Of a stretch of 64,000 bases of DNA, positions 44,577 through 58,300 are shown piece after piece (position 1 is the first letter of the stretch; the number at the start of each line of letters is the position of its first letter). The notes below the pieces were generated by a model. The model was not told where the DNA came from, did not search any database, and saw only the letters and a list, made by a program, of their open reading frames with translations. This stretch comes from Tremella fuciformis (taxonomy: Eukaryota > Basidiomycota > Tremellomycetes > Tremellales > Tremellaceae). The stretch is taken from assembly GCA_032768795.1 (NCBI GenBank), contig CP136491.1, positions 2,916,501 to 2,980,500 of the forward strand. The letters are read 5' to 3'. A program made the translations under genes and the position numbers.

Positions 44577-46851
44577 CTAGATCTGCCCCACAGCACAGCC
44601 GTCGCCCCGCAAGTCGGAGCCACACGCCCATACACGCCTCCCAGATGGATCACGCACTTGCTGGATGATCTGCCCTTTACCAGCTACTTTCCTGGCCCAG
44701 CCTTCCGCAATCTCGACTTTGTGGCCCATGCGCATAAGCTCGGCGGCGACCGAGGAAGATATGCCGTCCTCGAGCCAGACGGTACCGTCTTGAACGATGC
44801 AGAAGCGAGGAGCGTCCAGGCAAGCTTGGACAGAGAAGCCGCGTAGCTTGTTAAGCAAGACCTGCAGATGGCCCTGAGGCTGCATGACGCCTGCCCGTAA
44901 GCACACATGAGGCGTGCATCGTGTCATACGCACCGCCCATCACTCCGAACGACATGAGCAGGTCATCGCTCTGGGTGACCATACCCGGGATGATGGTGTG
45001 ATACGGCCGTTTGCCCCCTTGCAAGCAGTTGGGGTGACCTTCTTCGCACGTGAAGCCCGAGCCGCGATTTTGCAAGGTGAACCCGCAACCTTTTGGTATC
45101 GCCCCGGTTCCAAAGCCTGTAACTGTGAGCTACGAATGGGCGGAGTGGACTTCACTCACCTTCAAAGTTGGAAGCTATGAAGGAGCACGAGTTGCCCCAC
45201 TGATCGGCCGTCACGAGAAGGGTCGTGTCGCTGCTGTGAACCGGGTTCCCATGCTCTGGGAACGAGGCGCTGTGTTGCTTGATCAACGCAGCGCGAGCTT
45301 GCAGGTACGGCTGAATATCAGCTTGGCGGTATGCGTCTGGATCAGTAGGATTAGCACACCTGTGACAGCAGCTCCGCTATAGGCACATGCGCGACTTCCG
45401 GGTCGGTGACATAGTACCGGGCTTCTTGTCAGTCCATGCGCGGCTTACAGAGGCGGACGACGTGCAGTCCGCGAACGCCAGTTTCAGCGCTTCGATCAGA
45501 ATGTGCAGATACAATGTAGAGTTGTGCTCCAGGTCAAGCACATCGATGCCCGAATGGGCCTCAAAGGCTTCGACGATTCCAAGAGCTAGCAGCGCGGTGA
45601 TTCCACAGCCATTTGGTGGGCACTGGCAAGTCAATAACATCTCCTTAGCCAGCGGACTTGCTCACCTCCCACAGAGTGATTCCGTCTTCCCTAGGTTGGC
45701 CAACCTTGAAAGTATACTTGATTGGCTCGGTCACCTCTGCTTGGCATTCTGCAAGATCGTCAAGCTCCATAACACCTCCACGACTCTTGACTAGATCGAC
45801 GATCGCTGCGCATCAGAATCGGCTCCAATGCCAGCCCTCCGATATCCACCTTGTGCTATTCGGCCGCTATAGAATCCCGCTGGGCCAGATTCCGCAATTG
45901 CTTGCATCACATCCGCGAGCTCTGGATGCGTCATGATCTCAGATATGCGAGGCGGTCCCTCGATGTCAGTGAAGGTCCATTCACACACGCCTTGCTTACG
46001 CCATGGGGCATCATCATTCTGCTTCGTTAGCCTAGAGCGTTTGTCGGAACTCACTCTTGCCAATTTGGCGAGGCCGACTTGATCAGTGCCTCGGAATCAT
46101 GCCACTCAAACTTCAGATGCGGTCTCCTGCCGGGCTTTGCTCACGCACCTGCCGACTGCTGATCTCATGAGCTGGGACGCCCTCTCTAGCCATCCTTATC
46201 GCGGGCCCGAGGATCTCAGTCATTGGGATGCCCGACCCAAACGTCTCGATCGTCTTACACCACCCGGCAGCTGCTCCGGGTACAGTAACTGCGTTGATGT
46301 TATCTACTGGTAGCTGTTACATCAGCCTCCATCACCTCAATAAATCAGTGTTGGTCTTACATGGAGACCATTGAAGCCTTGTGAACGGACATGATCCAAA
46401 GTGAGTGCCTTTGGCGATTTGCCCGAGCCATTGACACCTTTCACAGTCTTGCTCTTGGCGTCCCAGAAAAGGCAGAAGACATCTTCATCTCAGCTCGCGG
46501 GCTTGCGGAGAGCGAGGGGTTACTCACCTCCTCCCAGGCCCGTCATCGATGGTTCGGTCACATTCAGTGCCGCCGCCACTGCCACTGCCGCATCGGCTGT
46601 GTGTAAGCTGCAGAACAGCTCTGAATTTGGAACGCTTGCCAGCGTTCCCGCCTTTGTTCAAGATCTCGAGACCAGCTTGGCATGCTACATCCTCAGCCAG
46701 ACAAGTGATTCTGAATCCGTGCCCATTTACCTAGAGGCTGTGAGGTTGCCACGGCACCTTTCGCAGAGAAGATTGTGGATCTACGCGACGGAAACCGTGC
46801 AAAGGTCGGCTCGTTATGCGGATGCAGCCTCTCGTAGTCCAACGGGGCCAT
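44577..46851 (-). CDS. Gamma-glutamyltransferase family protein
   Basis: An N-terminal nucleophile hydrolase that matures by self-cleavage; relatives remove gamma-glutamyl or acyl groups from glutathione and similar amides. The ATG at 46851 gives [20 protein letters not shown] then [19 protein letters not shown], the family start. After introns it reads [40 protein letters not shown] and [58 protein letters not shown] and [16 protein letters not shown] follow. The small-subunit start is [19 protein letters not shown], with the candidate nucleophile Thr at 45226-45221. The end is [20 protein letters not shown]. The LVTADQWGN version resembles YwrD-type acylases more than classical GGT. There is no N-terminal membrane anchor, so it is probably cytosolic. 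About ten introns. Confidence 0.85.
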
Positions 46852-47138
46852 CTGTAAGATGCTACGCTGGTGGCTCAGCCTCTTGTACAACAAACCGCAA
46901 GACAGATACTACTCTGTGGCAACATATGGTGACTGACCGGGAGCCCCGCGCCGGTCATATCCGGCCGGTCGCATCGGCGATAAGCTATACATGCCTTGGG
47001 ATGCCACTTAGGAAGGGCCGGAGATATCTCGGCGTTATGACCCAAGCAGCGCTGGCCGGTCGCTCCCCCTGGGACGGGTGGTTGAATTCGAGGCAGGGCG
47101 GATTCGAGGTTTTTCTCTGTCCAGCAACATCAGCCAAC
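46852..47138. promoter_or_regulatory. Divergent promoter between the GGT-family gene and RPS23
   Basis: A 287-bp region between ATG 46851 (minus) and ATG 47139 (plus). The RPS23 side ends in TTTTTCTCTGTCCAGCAACATCAGCC, a pyrimidine-rich leader typical of ribosomal protein genes. The repeated CGGCCGGTC near 46967-46976 is GC-rich but unassigned. Confidence 0.45.
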
Positions 47139-47967
<829 letters not shown>

Positions 47968-48448
47968 TCGGATTCTTTTTGGCATACACATGCATGTACG
48001 ATCACACGCCCGAAGCCATTTGTTTGCTCAAGACTACTGACCCCGGAAGACGTCTTGGATCTCTGTCTGCTCTCCTTTCCTTGCCCCTTACGTGGTGGTC
48101 TTCTTCCTGATGGAACGCTCCAGCACAAAGAGAGTGGCATCGACAAGGGTATGAACCTTTGAGATCTCGGCGGACACCCTTCGACGTGTAGCCACCGGCG
48201 TACCCTTTCCTTCACCTAGTTGTCGACTCTGCCGTCACTGCCTAAGAAGGACTGGACATCCAAACGCCTCGAGCTGCCATTTGGGTCTATGTCAGCATGA
48301 AAGCAAGGCTGTGATGCTGACCAGTATCGCCTCGTTCGTCCTACCCTCAGGCTCATGTGCCAGGGATGGCGAGGATGCCCGGCTCACTCACCGCTACCCA
48401 TCGCTGTCGGCCACGACGTTCGTGGCCATTCACCCTCCTGGCGCAGCG
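47968..48448. other. Intergenic region downstream of RPS23
   Basis: About 480 bp. An in-frame upstream stretch (ATG near 48311) could extend the next gene but lacks coding character. No RNA gene or repeat was recognised. Confidence 0.35.
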
Positions 48449-49679
48449 ATGCACTCGGACCGACGAGGCTCGGAGGGCAGCGTCCCGGCGACCGGAACCG
48501 AGAATGCGTGGATCGCCGTGCGACCCTCGCCGCCCACCACGGGCCCATGGTCGGCTTCAGACCTGCACAAGCTTGCACATTTGGCTCAGACAACCGCCGA
48601 CTGGGTGAGCTCGGCGGAAGCAGCGTTCAAGAGCGGCGACAGCGATCAGGCAAGCACCACAGCGAAAGGGACGGATTGTACGCTGGCGGAGCGCAAAGCT
48701 AAGGTTGCGCGTTTCGATACGGCAGAGCGCTGGGACTACGATCCTTCCCGGGAACCCATGTACGCCTTCACCCTGACCGACAGAATAGAGGTTGAGCCCG
48801 CTCTTGGCAGAATCACCGACTGTGACCGGCCCCCGGGCCTCCGAGTGGAAGTGGCAGCCGAGCAGCGCGAGTCCGCTTCGAGACCAATGGCGGCAGACGT
48901 CCATGAGTGTATTCTCACCTTCCACAGCAATGTTCCCGTGTCCGTTCTGACAGCGGTGAATGCCCCAATAGGCCAAGCGATCGCGGACATCGCTCGCAAG
49001 GCGCGCATGATCGCGTTCAATTCCGAGGCCGAACTCACAGTTGAGAACATCATCGAGGAGTTGAATAGCTTCGTCACCCGACGGCAGACAGCCGCGCATT
49101 CCACGGTGCGCTGGCGGAATGTCGACGTCACTCTGCAAGAGGCCACTGCGCGTCTGACCACTGTGCAGAGCCACCCGATCTGCGGCCTCCTTTTTGACTT
49201 TCCTGTGCTGTTGGGTCGTTCAGTCGTCATGACTGGCAACATGCTCTTCTGCCCTTCACATTCGACGCGAAGACGTTCAGCGACAGGTCGGGCAACCGGC
49301 GTGGCCCCTTGACCAGAATGCGGCAGTGCTTGCTTCTCCTCTGGATCGAAAATCGCTAGGTGTCCTGCATCACGACGCAACCGAGAGCGGGCCTCGATTT
49401 GGGTTTCGTTTGAGACGATACATCACAGAGCCGAACATTGATGTGGGCGCATGCCTGGGAGCTGTCGCCACCCAGATCGCGACAACAGTGGAGGACACGG
49501 CAGGGCTGACAGCATCGATGTCAGCTCATGATCTGCAACTCAACTTGGAGAAGTGGATCAGGGAATACCTGGGCAAACCTCTCAGTCACTGTGCAACCAA
49601 CTTTGGAACCGGACGACGTCTTCCGGAAGCACGGCCATGGATCGAAGCCGTCTATCACAAGTTCGATATCGACTCCTGA
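48449..49679 (+). CDS. Hypothetical protein in two frames, possibly disrupted
   Basis: Not recognised. The ATG at 48449 (MHSDRRGSEGSVPATG) starts an open frame of 287 codons with helical, Ala/Glu-rich text (DLHKLAHLAQTTADWVSSAE, APIGQAIADIARKARMIAFN). It ends at 49312. A second frame continues from about 49259 (HIRREDVQRQVGQP) to 49679 with equally good coding character (GACLGAVATQIATTVEDTAG, MSAHDLQLNLEKWIREYLG). No GT-AG pair between 49185 and 49270 restores one frame cleanly. So this is either a frameshifted gene, an unusual intron, or two overlapping artefacts. No signal peptide or known domain was seen. Confidence 0.4.
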
Positions 49680-49909
49680 CGCTCGCATTGGTCTCGGTGC
49701 CCGTTGGCAATGCCCAGTCCGATGTCTCATCATTTCATTATGCATCATCACCTTACAACACGTTAGAGTGAGGGTGCCACATTGCCGCCGACCGCCACCT
49801 GTCATGTGTCGATGAACCTTGGATCTGTGCGTCGCCGATTCTTGTAGATTGCCTTTGCCCAAGCGTTCATGTATCTGTGTTTGGGGACCTCAGTGACGAG
49901 CTGCCACGC
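49680..49909 (+). other. Promoter region of the protoporphyrinogen oxidase gene
   Basis: About 230 bp. No ORF, and no recognised heme- or oxygen-responsive site. Confidence 0.35.
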
Positions 49910-51529
49910 ATGGCCCCGCCGAGCAGCATTGCCATTCTCGGCGGAGGTCTGACAGGATTGACCGCCGCCTACCGCCTGTCATCGCTCCTGCCCTCGACGA
50001 ACATCACGGTGTTGGAGGGATCGTCACGGCTGGGAGGGTGGATCGGCTCAGAGGTACATCGCGTACCGGTACGAAATGGCAAGGGCAAGCAGGTCGAGCG
50101 GGAGATTGTCATCGAGACGGGTCCGAGGAGCATACGGCCCAGAGGCAGCAGGGGCGCAGCGTCCACCCTCAAGCTTGTAGGTGGCCCCTGATCTCACGAG
50201 GACGCACAAGGCGTGAAGAGCTGACGGGATCAGCTGCAGGATCTCGACCTGAGGGACAGCATACTGCCGATACCAAAGTCGCACCCGTCTGCTCGGAATC
50301 GCTACTTGCTCGACACTCAGACGAATACGCTCACAGCCTTGCCAAACTCGCTGGCTTCGGTGTTGCGCTCGCAGCCGCCAGCTCTCAAAGGCCTCGTCCG
50401 CTCGGCCGCATTGGAGCCGTTCGCGCGACGACCGCAAGACCTGCCGTCCGATGAGTCGGTCGACGCGTTCCTCTCGCGCCGCTTTGGCGAGCCGATCCCG
50501 AGTCTCGCCTCAGCTATGGTCCACGGAATCTACGCCGCCGCTTCCTCCTCGCTATCTGTCCGATCGGCATTTCCCCAGCTATGGGAGGCGGAACGGCGGG
50601 CCGGCTCAGTTGTACTGGGCAGCCTGCTGACGTCGCCAAAGTCGGAAGAGGAGTCTGCGCAATGGGCAGCGCTTGGTCCCCTCGACGAAGAACGACAAGG
50701 CTGGAGTCTCTATGGGCTGCGAGGTGGCCTGAGCACCCTGATCGACCGGCTGGGCGGCGCACTACGTGACCGGGGCGTACAGGTGCGGACCAACACGGCT
50801 GTGACAGAAGTGTCAATGGAGCGCTCGATCCCCCGCATCCGCATCCGCACAAATGGCAGCAGAGAGGCCGAGCCCGTCGACCACCTCATATCCGCTCTGC
50901 CGCCCTCCAGACTGGCGACCATCTTGCCGCACCCGCCCGCGCAGCTGACAGCCAATCCCAGTACGTCCGTGGGAGTTGTCAACCTCGTCTATCCTCTACG
51001 GCCAGCGCAGGTCCACCCGGTCGGCTTCGGGTACCTCATACCCCGCTCGTCCGACTGGAAGACCAGCAATCCCGAGGGCATCCTGGGCGTGGTGTTTGAC
51101 TCGACCGCCCTGCCAGGAGTCGACGACTCCGACTCGCTGCCGATGACAAAGCTGACTGTGATGATGGGCGGGCCGTACTGGTCGACGTACCCCGGTGCCA
51201 TGCCCATGCCGGAGAAGGAAGAACTGGTGCGACTCGCTCGGCGGCATGTTTCGCGGGTCTTCCCTCATCTAGACGCCGTCGAGCCGATGCTGCAACAGGG
51301 CAACCTGTGGAGGGACTGCATACCGACATACCTCCCGGGGCACGGCGAGAGGATGAAGACACTGCACGCGGCGGTCGCACGGGAGTATGGGGGCCGGTTG
51401 ACGCTCGCCGGGAACGGATATGGTGGTGTGGGACTGAACGACTGTGTGTGGAGTGCAGAGGTGGCCGCGTGCGGCGTCGCGAGTGGGGAAGGCATTACAG
51501 GGCTGGAAAGGTGGGCGGGATGGGAGTGA
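49910..51529 (+). CDS. HEM14: Protoporphyrinogen oxidase (heme biosynthesis)
   Basis: An FAD enzyme of the mitochondrial inner membrane that oxidises protoporphyrinogen IX to protoporphyrin IX, the penultimate step of heme synthesis. The ATG at 49910 gives MAPPSSIAILGGGLTGLTAA, the FAD dinucleotide-binding motif, followed by VLEGSSRLGGWIGSE, the second GG doublet. IVIETGPRSIRPRG is the PPO version of the conserved ETGPRS patch. One intron (about 50178-50234) joins to LDLRDSILPIPKSHPSARNR. FGEPIPSLASAMVHGIYA and RRFGEP match the family. The C-terminal FAD loop is LTLAGNGYGGVGLNDCV. There is no cleavable presequence that I can recognise, which is usual for PPO. Convergent with SET2 (152 bp). 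Confidence 0.92.
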
Positions 51530-51681
51530 TGACTGGGGAGAGGATGGGCATCAGCATCGGCATAATTAGCATCATTGGAATCACACAGAGCACTCGCACA
51601 AGACATGTTGGCATGAACGACTATCACAATGACACTGTTAGGCCTACATTGTAATTGTACCAAGTCATGCCCGGCCAGACC

Positions 51682-54600
51682 TCACTTGTCCAATGGCGAT
51701 GGTCCGCCGCTCGTGGGCGTTCTCTCGGGCGTGTCCCCCAATCCGAGCGAGATGATACTGGGCTTTATGCCAATGCTGAACGCTCCGACCTTCTCCGCCG
51801 GCGTCGCAGTAGACAAGTCGATATGCGTTCCACCTGACAACGAGTCTTTGGTCAAATCCATATCGAGATCACCGTCGTTATCGTCAACCAGCACCTCGCC
51901 TCCCATACCATCGTCGGAGAACATGTCCGCTGCGATGAGCCTATCTGCGGCCCGATCGTCCAGGCTGATATCGTCTGTGGGGGTAGTAAGGGGCGGATCG
52001 GACGCCGTCTCGCCTGATGCCATGCGGGTATGCGGTGTCGAAGTCGACTCTGACCGATCCCGCCGTGAGGCAGATTGCGACTGCGACAGGTGGTGCGAAG
52101 AGGAGGAATGGCGAAGCTTGCCCTTGGATTTGAGGTGCTTGAGCACTTTGTGGATGTACTCTTTGATGAACGCCTTCATCTTGGCCTTTTTATCCTCGTG
52201 AAGTGAGGAATAGGATGATGTCGCGTACGAAGACGACTTCTTCTCTTTCTCCACCAGTATGAGCGTACACTGCTTGTCAGGAAAGAGATCCCTTAGACAG
52301 CAATTCGCTGCTCACCTCTTTCGCGTACTTCTTGAATGTGTCGTGATCCATTTGAGACTTATACTTGTTCATACAGCCCACGACCCATTCGCCGACGAGC
52401 AGCTTGAGTTTCTTTTCGCGTTTGCCCTCGTCCATTTGACCGTTCTTCTCGTGGGACCGCTTTTGTCGTTTCCGACGAGCTTCATCCTCTTCCTCGGCTC
52501 GCTGCGATGCACTCCGACTTGATTCGGCTTTCGATTCGGCTGGAGATTGGACGGCAGAAGGAGAGGGCTGAGCAGCTGCGGCTGCAACGGTCTGTTGGGC
52601 AAGGGCGATGATGGCATCAAGCTTGGACCGGTTCATCACTGCAGCTTGAGAAGGTGTCGCTTTTGGCGTGGGGGGCGGGAGAGGTTTGGGTCTCGCAAAG
52701 GGAAGGGGCCGTGAGACGACAGGCGCTACTTCAAACTGTATTTGACGAGTGTTCTCCCATGAATCCGGTCGGCGGGAAGCCGAGATCGAATCCGCCTCCG
52801 CTATGGTGGTCGTTGCTGCCTCATCATCGGCATCAAGCTTTCATTCAGCAACTCGGATCTCGAAGTCGAGGACTACTCACGGAAGCGATCTTGCTGACTC
52901 GAGGGATCTTGTAAGAGTGCTCCAGGGTAGACCAATATGCCAAAAGCTGCTTTGCAATCGTTGCGATGGCCTCATCGTCACTATCTTGCAAAGCTCGAAC
53001 GGGGGTTTCGATATTCGAATCCTCCACTTTGTTGCGTATTTGCAGTGGCCACTTGACCATACTTTCGAGAGCCTGCACATTATACGGGTCCTGAGAAACG
53101 TACGGGGCCCGACTCACCAGGAGCACAACCGATCGTTCCGATGCGAGCTCAGACAGAACCATGCTCATCAAGCTGAAACCGTGCATTCGCATCAGCTGCC
53201 GCTGAATGACAGGGTCGTCGGTCATCTGGGGATGTCAATCTGGGCGTCGAAGCAGTGCGGTAGGCGCACCTTTATTCTCTCCAGTAGGCGAGACATCATC
53301 TTGACATTCTCCATAGACTGCCGCATGGCCGCTGCCACTTTCTGAACCTCGTTCTCCGTGATGGGATGCAGGATGGGCTGGACGTCAGATCGCTCCGATC
53401 CTTAAAGCCGAGGCTCACGATGAAATCCTCATCGAGTTGACGAGACTTCTTCTTTTTACTCCCCTTGAGCTCGTATGCCTCCACTTCATCCGTGATACCA
53501 AGAGCTGAGAGGTGAGCTTGATCCCAAGCTAGACCGCGCAGACTCACCGTCGAGGAAGAGATCGTTCATGCCGCCGATATCCGTTTGGGTCTTGCCACCG
53601 ATCGTGCCCACACAGTTTGGCTCGCCGCAGTAACACGTCTGTGCGTCGTGGCTGACGACGTGAGCAGCTTCTGGGACGACCCGCCAACAGACTCACCCAT
53701 ATCGGTCGACGTTGTAGTTGAATGTGATCTCCTCCCCGCGGTAGATATCCCGCTTGGAGAAGATGCCCATGCGCAGTCTCCTGCCGACGACCCATTTCTG
53801 GACCTCGCAATTCGGGTTGCAAGAGTGGTTGGCAAAACGACCAATGCCGCCTTTTTTCGTCGCGTCGATGTACTGTACATCAGCGACGTGCTCGCCGGCT
53901 GAAAACCGCTATATACCTCCTCCTTCTGCAGCATCATAAAGTAGAAGTGCTTGATCCCCTCGTCCGCGTATTGTTGCATGCGTTTCCGGAACGTATTCTC
54001 CTTGACGACCTCGCCGATGTACTCGTAGATGAGTGAGCCGCTGGAGGTGAGTCGGCGCTGTTTGTGCGAAAAGGGACGGACGAAGGCAGATCCTGGGCGG
54101 CACGCAGGCCAAAACCCTTCATCTCCGTCAAGACCACCTCGATCGGGGCATACTGGCGTTTGGCAAACCTGGAGTCAGCCGGGACACATTGACGCCAAGA
54201 TTGATTGTGTGCTGAAGCGGGCCAGCGGGATGTACACGAGTCGTAGCAGAGAGGCTTGAAACGCGGCTGACTCACCGCTGATTCCGACACTGCGTTTTGG
54301 CCCTGCACTCGCCATGCAGACACTCTATGAAGATGGCGCGGTTTATGCAGTCCGAGTGCGGCCCGCAGGGCTCAGCATCGGGGTCGTCTGGTCGTGAGCG
54401 AGTCTGCCGGGATGCGGGGCCGAGTCGGCGGCCGTGCTTCGCCACTGCACCCCATCCCCCGCGCTGCCCAGACCAATAAAACAGGCAAACAGGCCACCTG
54501 TCCCCACGAAAGCAGCAGAAGACAGGATGGGCATGTCATGCACGGCGCCAGGGCCGGCCCGTCGAGAGACGGACGGCACCCACCTTTGTCGTAGACGCAG

Positions 54601-54983
54601 TCGCAGACCATCATCTCATCCTGCTCCTTGGTCAAGCCGAGATCCTTGCGCTCATACACACATCTCTCGAGGCTCTCAAACGTCTCGTGCGCCGCATCCC
54701 ACGCAACGGGCAGATGGTCGATCAACACCGGCTTGAGGGGCGGCCCATTGGCCGCCTTCTTCCTCCGCCCATTCCCATTGGGGGCCTTTCGGTCCTCCAC
54801 GTCGGGCTTGAGCTCTGCCGGCGCGGGGGAGGCTGAACGCGATCGCTCGTCTTTGGGCCGCCGGGCGGGAGGGGAGTCGGCGCGGAACAGCGCGTCGAGC
54901 GGCGGTTTGGGCTCGTCCTTGACGCGCGGGGAGGAGGGGCCCGCCTCCCCCGTGGCGAACGGCTTGGACTCGGGCGCTGGCAT
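51682..54983 (-). CDS. SET2: Histone H3 lysine-36 methyltransferase Set2
   Basis: It methylates H3K36 co-transcriptionally while bound to the phosphorylated RNA polymerase II tail. The ATG at 54983 opens a Pro/Ser/Lys-rich N-terminus. The AWS region reads [10 protein letters not shown] and [20 protein letters not shown]. The SET domain has [59 protein letters not shown] and NVDRYG. Post-SET is [11 protein letters not shown] helical region near 53200-52880 follows ([20 protein letters not shown]). The C-terminal SRI domain that binds the polymerase tail includes [20 protein letters not shown]. Many introns of about 50 nt. I could not find a WW domain in the Pro-rich stretch near 52640-52740. 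The tail after SRI is long and acidic. Confidence 0.93.
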
Positions 54984-55363
54984 TGTTGACGCGGGCGGAG
55001 GGAACGGCGATTACTAGACGGTCACGAGCATGGATGGGCGCGAGAGCGAGAAGAGCCGAGACGCTGGGCCGTTCAGCAGCGCAGGGACGAGAAGCATGCG
55101 AGAGCTCACCGGGACAGTGCAGTTGGGTCGGGGTATGCGGTGGTACAACACGGGGCTCGTGACGGCAAAAGTGCAAAGTGACAGACAAACTCGGAGCGAT
55201 GTAAAAAAGAGGTGAGGCGGCGAGGCGGGACAGGTCTCGTCACCACCCACCCTTTCGTCCCATCCATCGGGCATCGGCCACCAATGCATTGAAGAAACGG
55301 GACTGATGCATGCATTTGGGCATATATGCATACGCAGGCCCGCCCAAACCCAGAAGGCCCAGA
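54984..55363. other. Intergenic region, SET2 promoter
   Basis: A 380-bp stretch between two minus-strand genes. It contains the 5' side of SET2 and the 3' untranslated side of the ankyrin-DIL gene. GCATGCATTTGGGCATATATGCATACGC near 55308-55335 is a short palindromic, alternating purine-pyrimidine tract. Confidence 0.4.
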
Positions 55364-58300
55364 TCAATCTCGATCCCAAGGTGCAAGACCGGTGTTCGCA
55401 CTGGGAGTCATCATGTCGCCACCCTCGGATGTCGCGCTTTCGCTGCCATCCCGCAGACCACTTGACTGACGACCCATCTTCCACCACTTCCGCCCACCGG
55501 CCGAAGAGGGACCCTGTGAGCTGTCTATGAACGCATCTTGGGCCTCAGGGCGTCCCATACTGCTCATCTCCAGATCACTCTTCTGGCTGGCCTTTCTCGC
55601 GCTTACACGGCGAGGTGGCGGTGTCGGGGACGTCAGAACCGGCTCGACTCGACCTATGAGGGGCGGCGGCTTCTTGAGCGTGTTGGACGACGGTCGCGGC
55701 TTGAGCTCATAGCTGTCTTGCCTCTTGTGAGCTGGTTTGACAGTCTCAAAGGTCCCATGTAGATTCGCGCTGGACGCTTTGGCTCGCAATTGATCCAGAG
55801 AGGAGCTAGTTCGCAGCCCCGGACTCGGTATACCTGGTGAAGAGACAGATGCGGGCGCGTGCAGCGGGAAGGGATAAGACGCGGCTGAGGCAAGAGGAGT
55901 GAGATCATTGTCAGTCCGAGATGCCGGCGACAAAGACGGAATCGCGACGGATGGATGAGGCGTGCGAGCTGATTCGGGGGCAAAGTGCGCACGAAGCGGG
56001 TCGTACAGATACGGTTCGGCCTTCCAGCGCGCAGCTGTCTCTTGCTCCTTGAGCCAGGAGAAGAAGCCATCGGGCAGACGACGCAATTGAGAAGGGCTCG
56101 GCAGGGCCCAGCCCATAGGGCGAGACGAGGAGAAGCTCGAGCGGGATGGGGGCCGCGAAGTCGCTGCATCAGAGATGAAGGGCGATGAAGGGACGAGATT
56201 AGCGTATGCTGCATCATTGGGAGGGGTCGCGACGAGATAGTCGTTTTCTTCTGGCAGAGCAAAAGGTAGCATGTATCTCGAGTCGAGTAGCTCGCCAAGG
56301 CATTCTGATCCTGTTTGCGGCACGAAATCGGCAAGCGACGTGGTGCCGTCAAACAAAGAGTCGATGAGCGTGTAGCACTCGTCGTTGCCCGTACTCGATC
56401 GCCTCGACTGATCTTTCATCGCGTCCATAGACATTTGCACTCGACGCCTGTCCCAATCTTTCTGCAGTTGGGCGAGGTATTGCGAACATTCGTCCGACAT
56501 CTTGCCCTCGTTGACCTCATAACGGTAGTCTCGGACGGCGCGGCGCATTTGCAGCGGGTTCAGAGCTTTCATATTCTGCAACGTCCCGACCAGGGTGTCA
56601 AACTCCTTGATCTGACTGGAGCACTGCAGCCACTGCAAGAGCTGGGCGACGGGCTCGAGATGCCGCGTGGCAGTCTTGGCGGGAATACCGTGCAAGCGGA
56701 CCCAGTCGTCCAGGGCTGTGATGTTCATACGGATCTGCACGGCTTTGCTGCGGCAAAGATACTTTTTGCGCGTAAGGATTCGATTGAACAGCTCGGCCGC
56801 GATCCAGTAGAAGACCTGAGAGAACGCTTGGACGGTCAAGGCTGGATTGACATCGTACACTTGCAGCACAAGTAAGACGCCGGTCAAGATGTCGGTGATG
56901 GTCTGAGGAGACGCATCGTCTACGTTCATGCTGGGTGACGACAGGCTGGCGACCAATGGCGACCGGATCGTGGGGCTATCGGGTATGCCAGGCCTCAAAG
57001 GAGTCGTAGAGTGCAGGTCATGCATCGACTGCTGGCGAGAAGGGGTCTTGAGGGACGCCATGCCGTCCTTGAGAGTCCCCAATATCGACGGCGAGCCATA
57101 TTCGGGCATTGACGGACTCGAATTGATACCGCCATTGGAGGCTCCACTTGCGCCCGCAAAGATGGTCGAAGCTTTAGGCAGCACCTTCTTCTTGCCACTG
57201 GCGAAAGAGCGGAAGAGCGTCCACTCGCCCTCAAATCGGACGTTGCCAACTTCGTCAAGGTTTTCGTAGTCGAGCATTGCAGCATCGAGGATCGCGTCTA
57301 TGCGTCTTTCCGTCAAACGAATGACGAAAACTATGCCTCAGTCCGGCAACGTGCAGTCGACGTTTCACTGACCATGGATGGCATTGATCAATTCCTCCAT
57401 CATGCCAAAGAAGCCCAACTCGTCGCAAGCGTCCCGCAAGCCGGGATCGCCGCGCAGGAGATGCAACAGCAATGTCGTGTTGTATGCCCAAAAGGCGAGG
57501 TAGGCAAGATCTTCCACATTGCCCTGAAGATCAGCATGGGCACTTTCACGCACCAGGAAACAAAGGATCATTCACATAAACGCCTTGCTCAATCTTCTCT
57601 ACTGCCCCTTCGATGAGCTCTTCAAGCCAGCTCTGGTCACATTGATAGTGAGCAAAACGCGCGTATAGAAAGATGGCATTTGCAGGCAATGCTCGATCGG
57701 CTTTTGGGAGACAAAATGGTCGTCGAGAAGAGATGAAGATGTCGAGGATCATAGGCAGCTGAGCGAGGGAGAAGACGAGCATGCTCTCGTTGAAGGTTCT
57801 GGCCTGGCCGTCAGACGATGCGATGGGAGTGAGCAGACGACGCTCACCACGGTAGGACTATCTCGATCGTCATCCTCCAGAGCGTCCTCATCCGAGTCAT
57901 CGCTGATGTACCCGAGACCGGAATCTGAGGACAGCCTCTTGCGGGGGTCCGGAGGGGGCAGGAGGACGGCCGCGTCGACGCCGACGACTCTCACTCGGTC
58001 TCTCATCCACGCGGCTCGCTCGGCGTCCACCAGCTTCTCGCGCTGTCGCCTGACGCGCCTGTTGGCTTTTTCAGCCGCGACGATTCTGCGGCGCTGGAGC
58101 ATCGCTTGGCGCTGCTGAGAGAGACTGCCCTGCATCGGGTCTTCCGGCGCGCCAATCGGTGCGCCGCCCACAAAGGCCGAGTAGGACGGGCCAACCGAGG
58201 AGGACTGTTCAAGGAGGAGGGCGGCCTCTTGACGGTCATGTACGCCGGCGATGAGGTCGAGCGGGGTCAGGCCGCGGTTGGTCAGTGCGCGGGGGGACGC

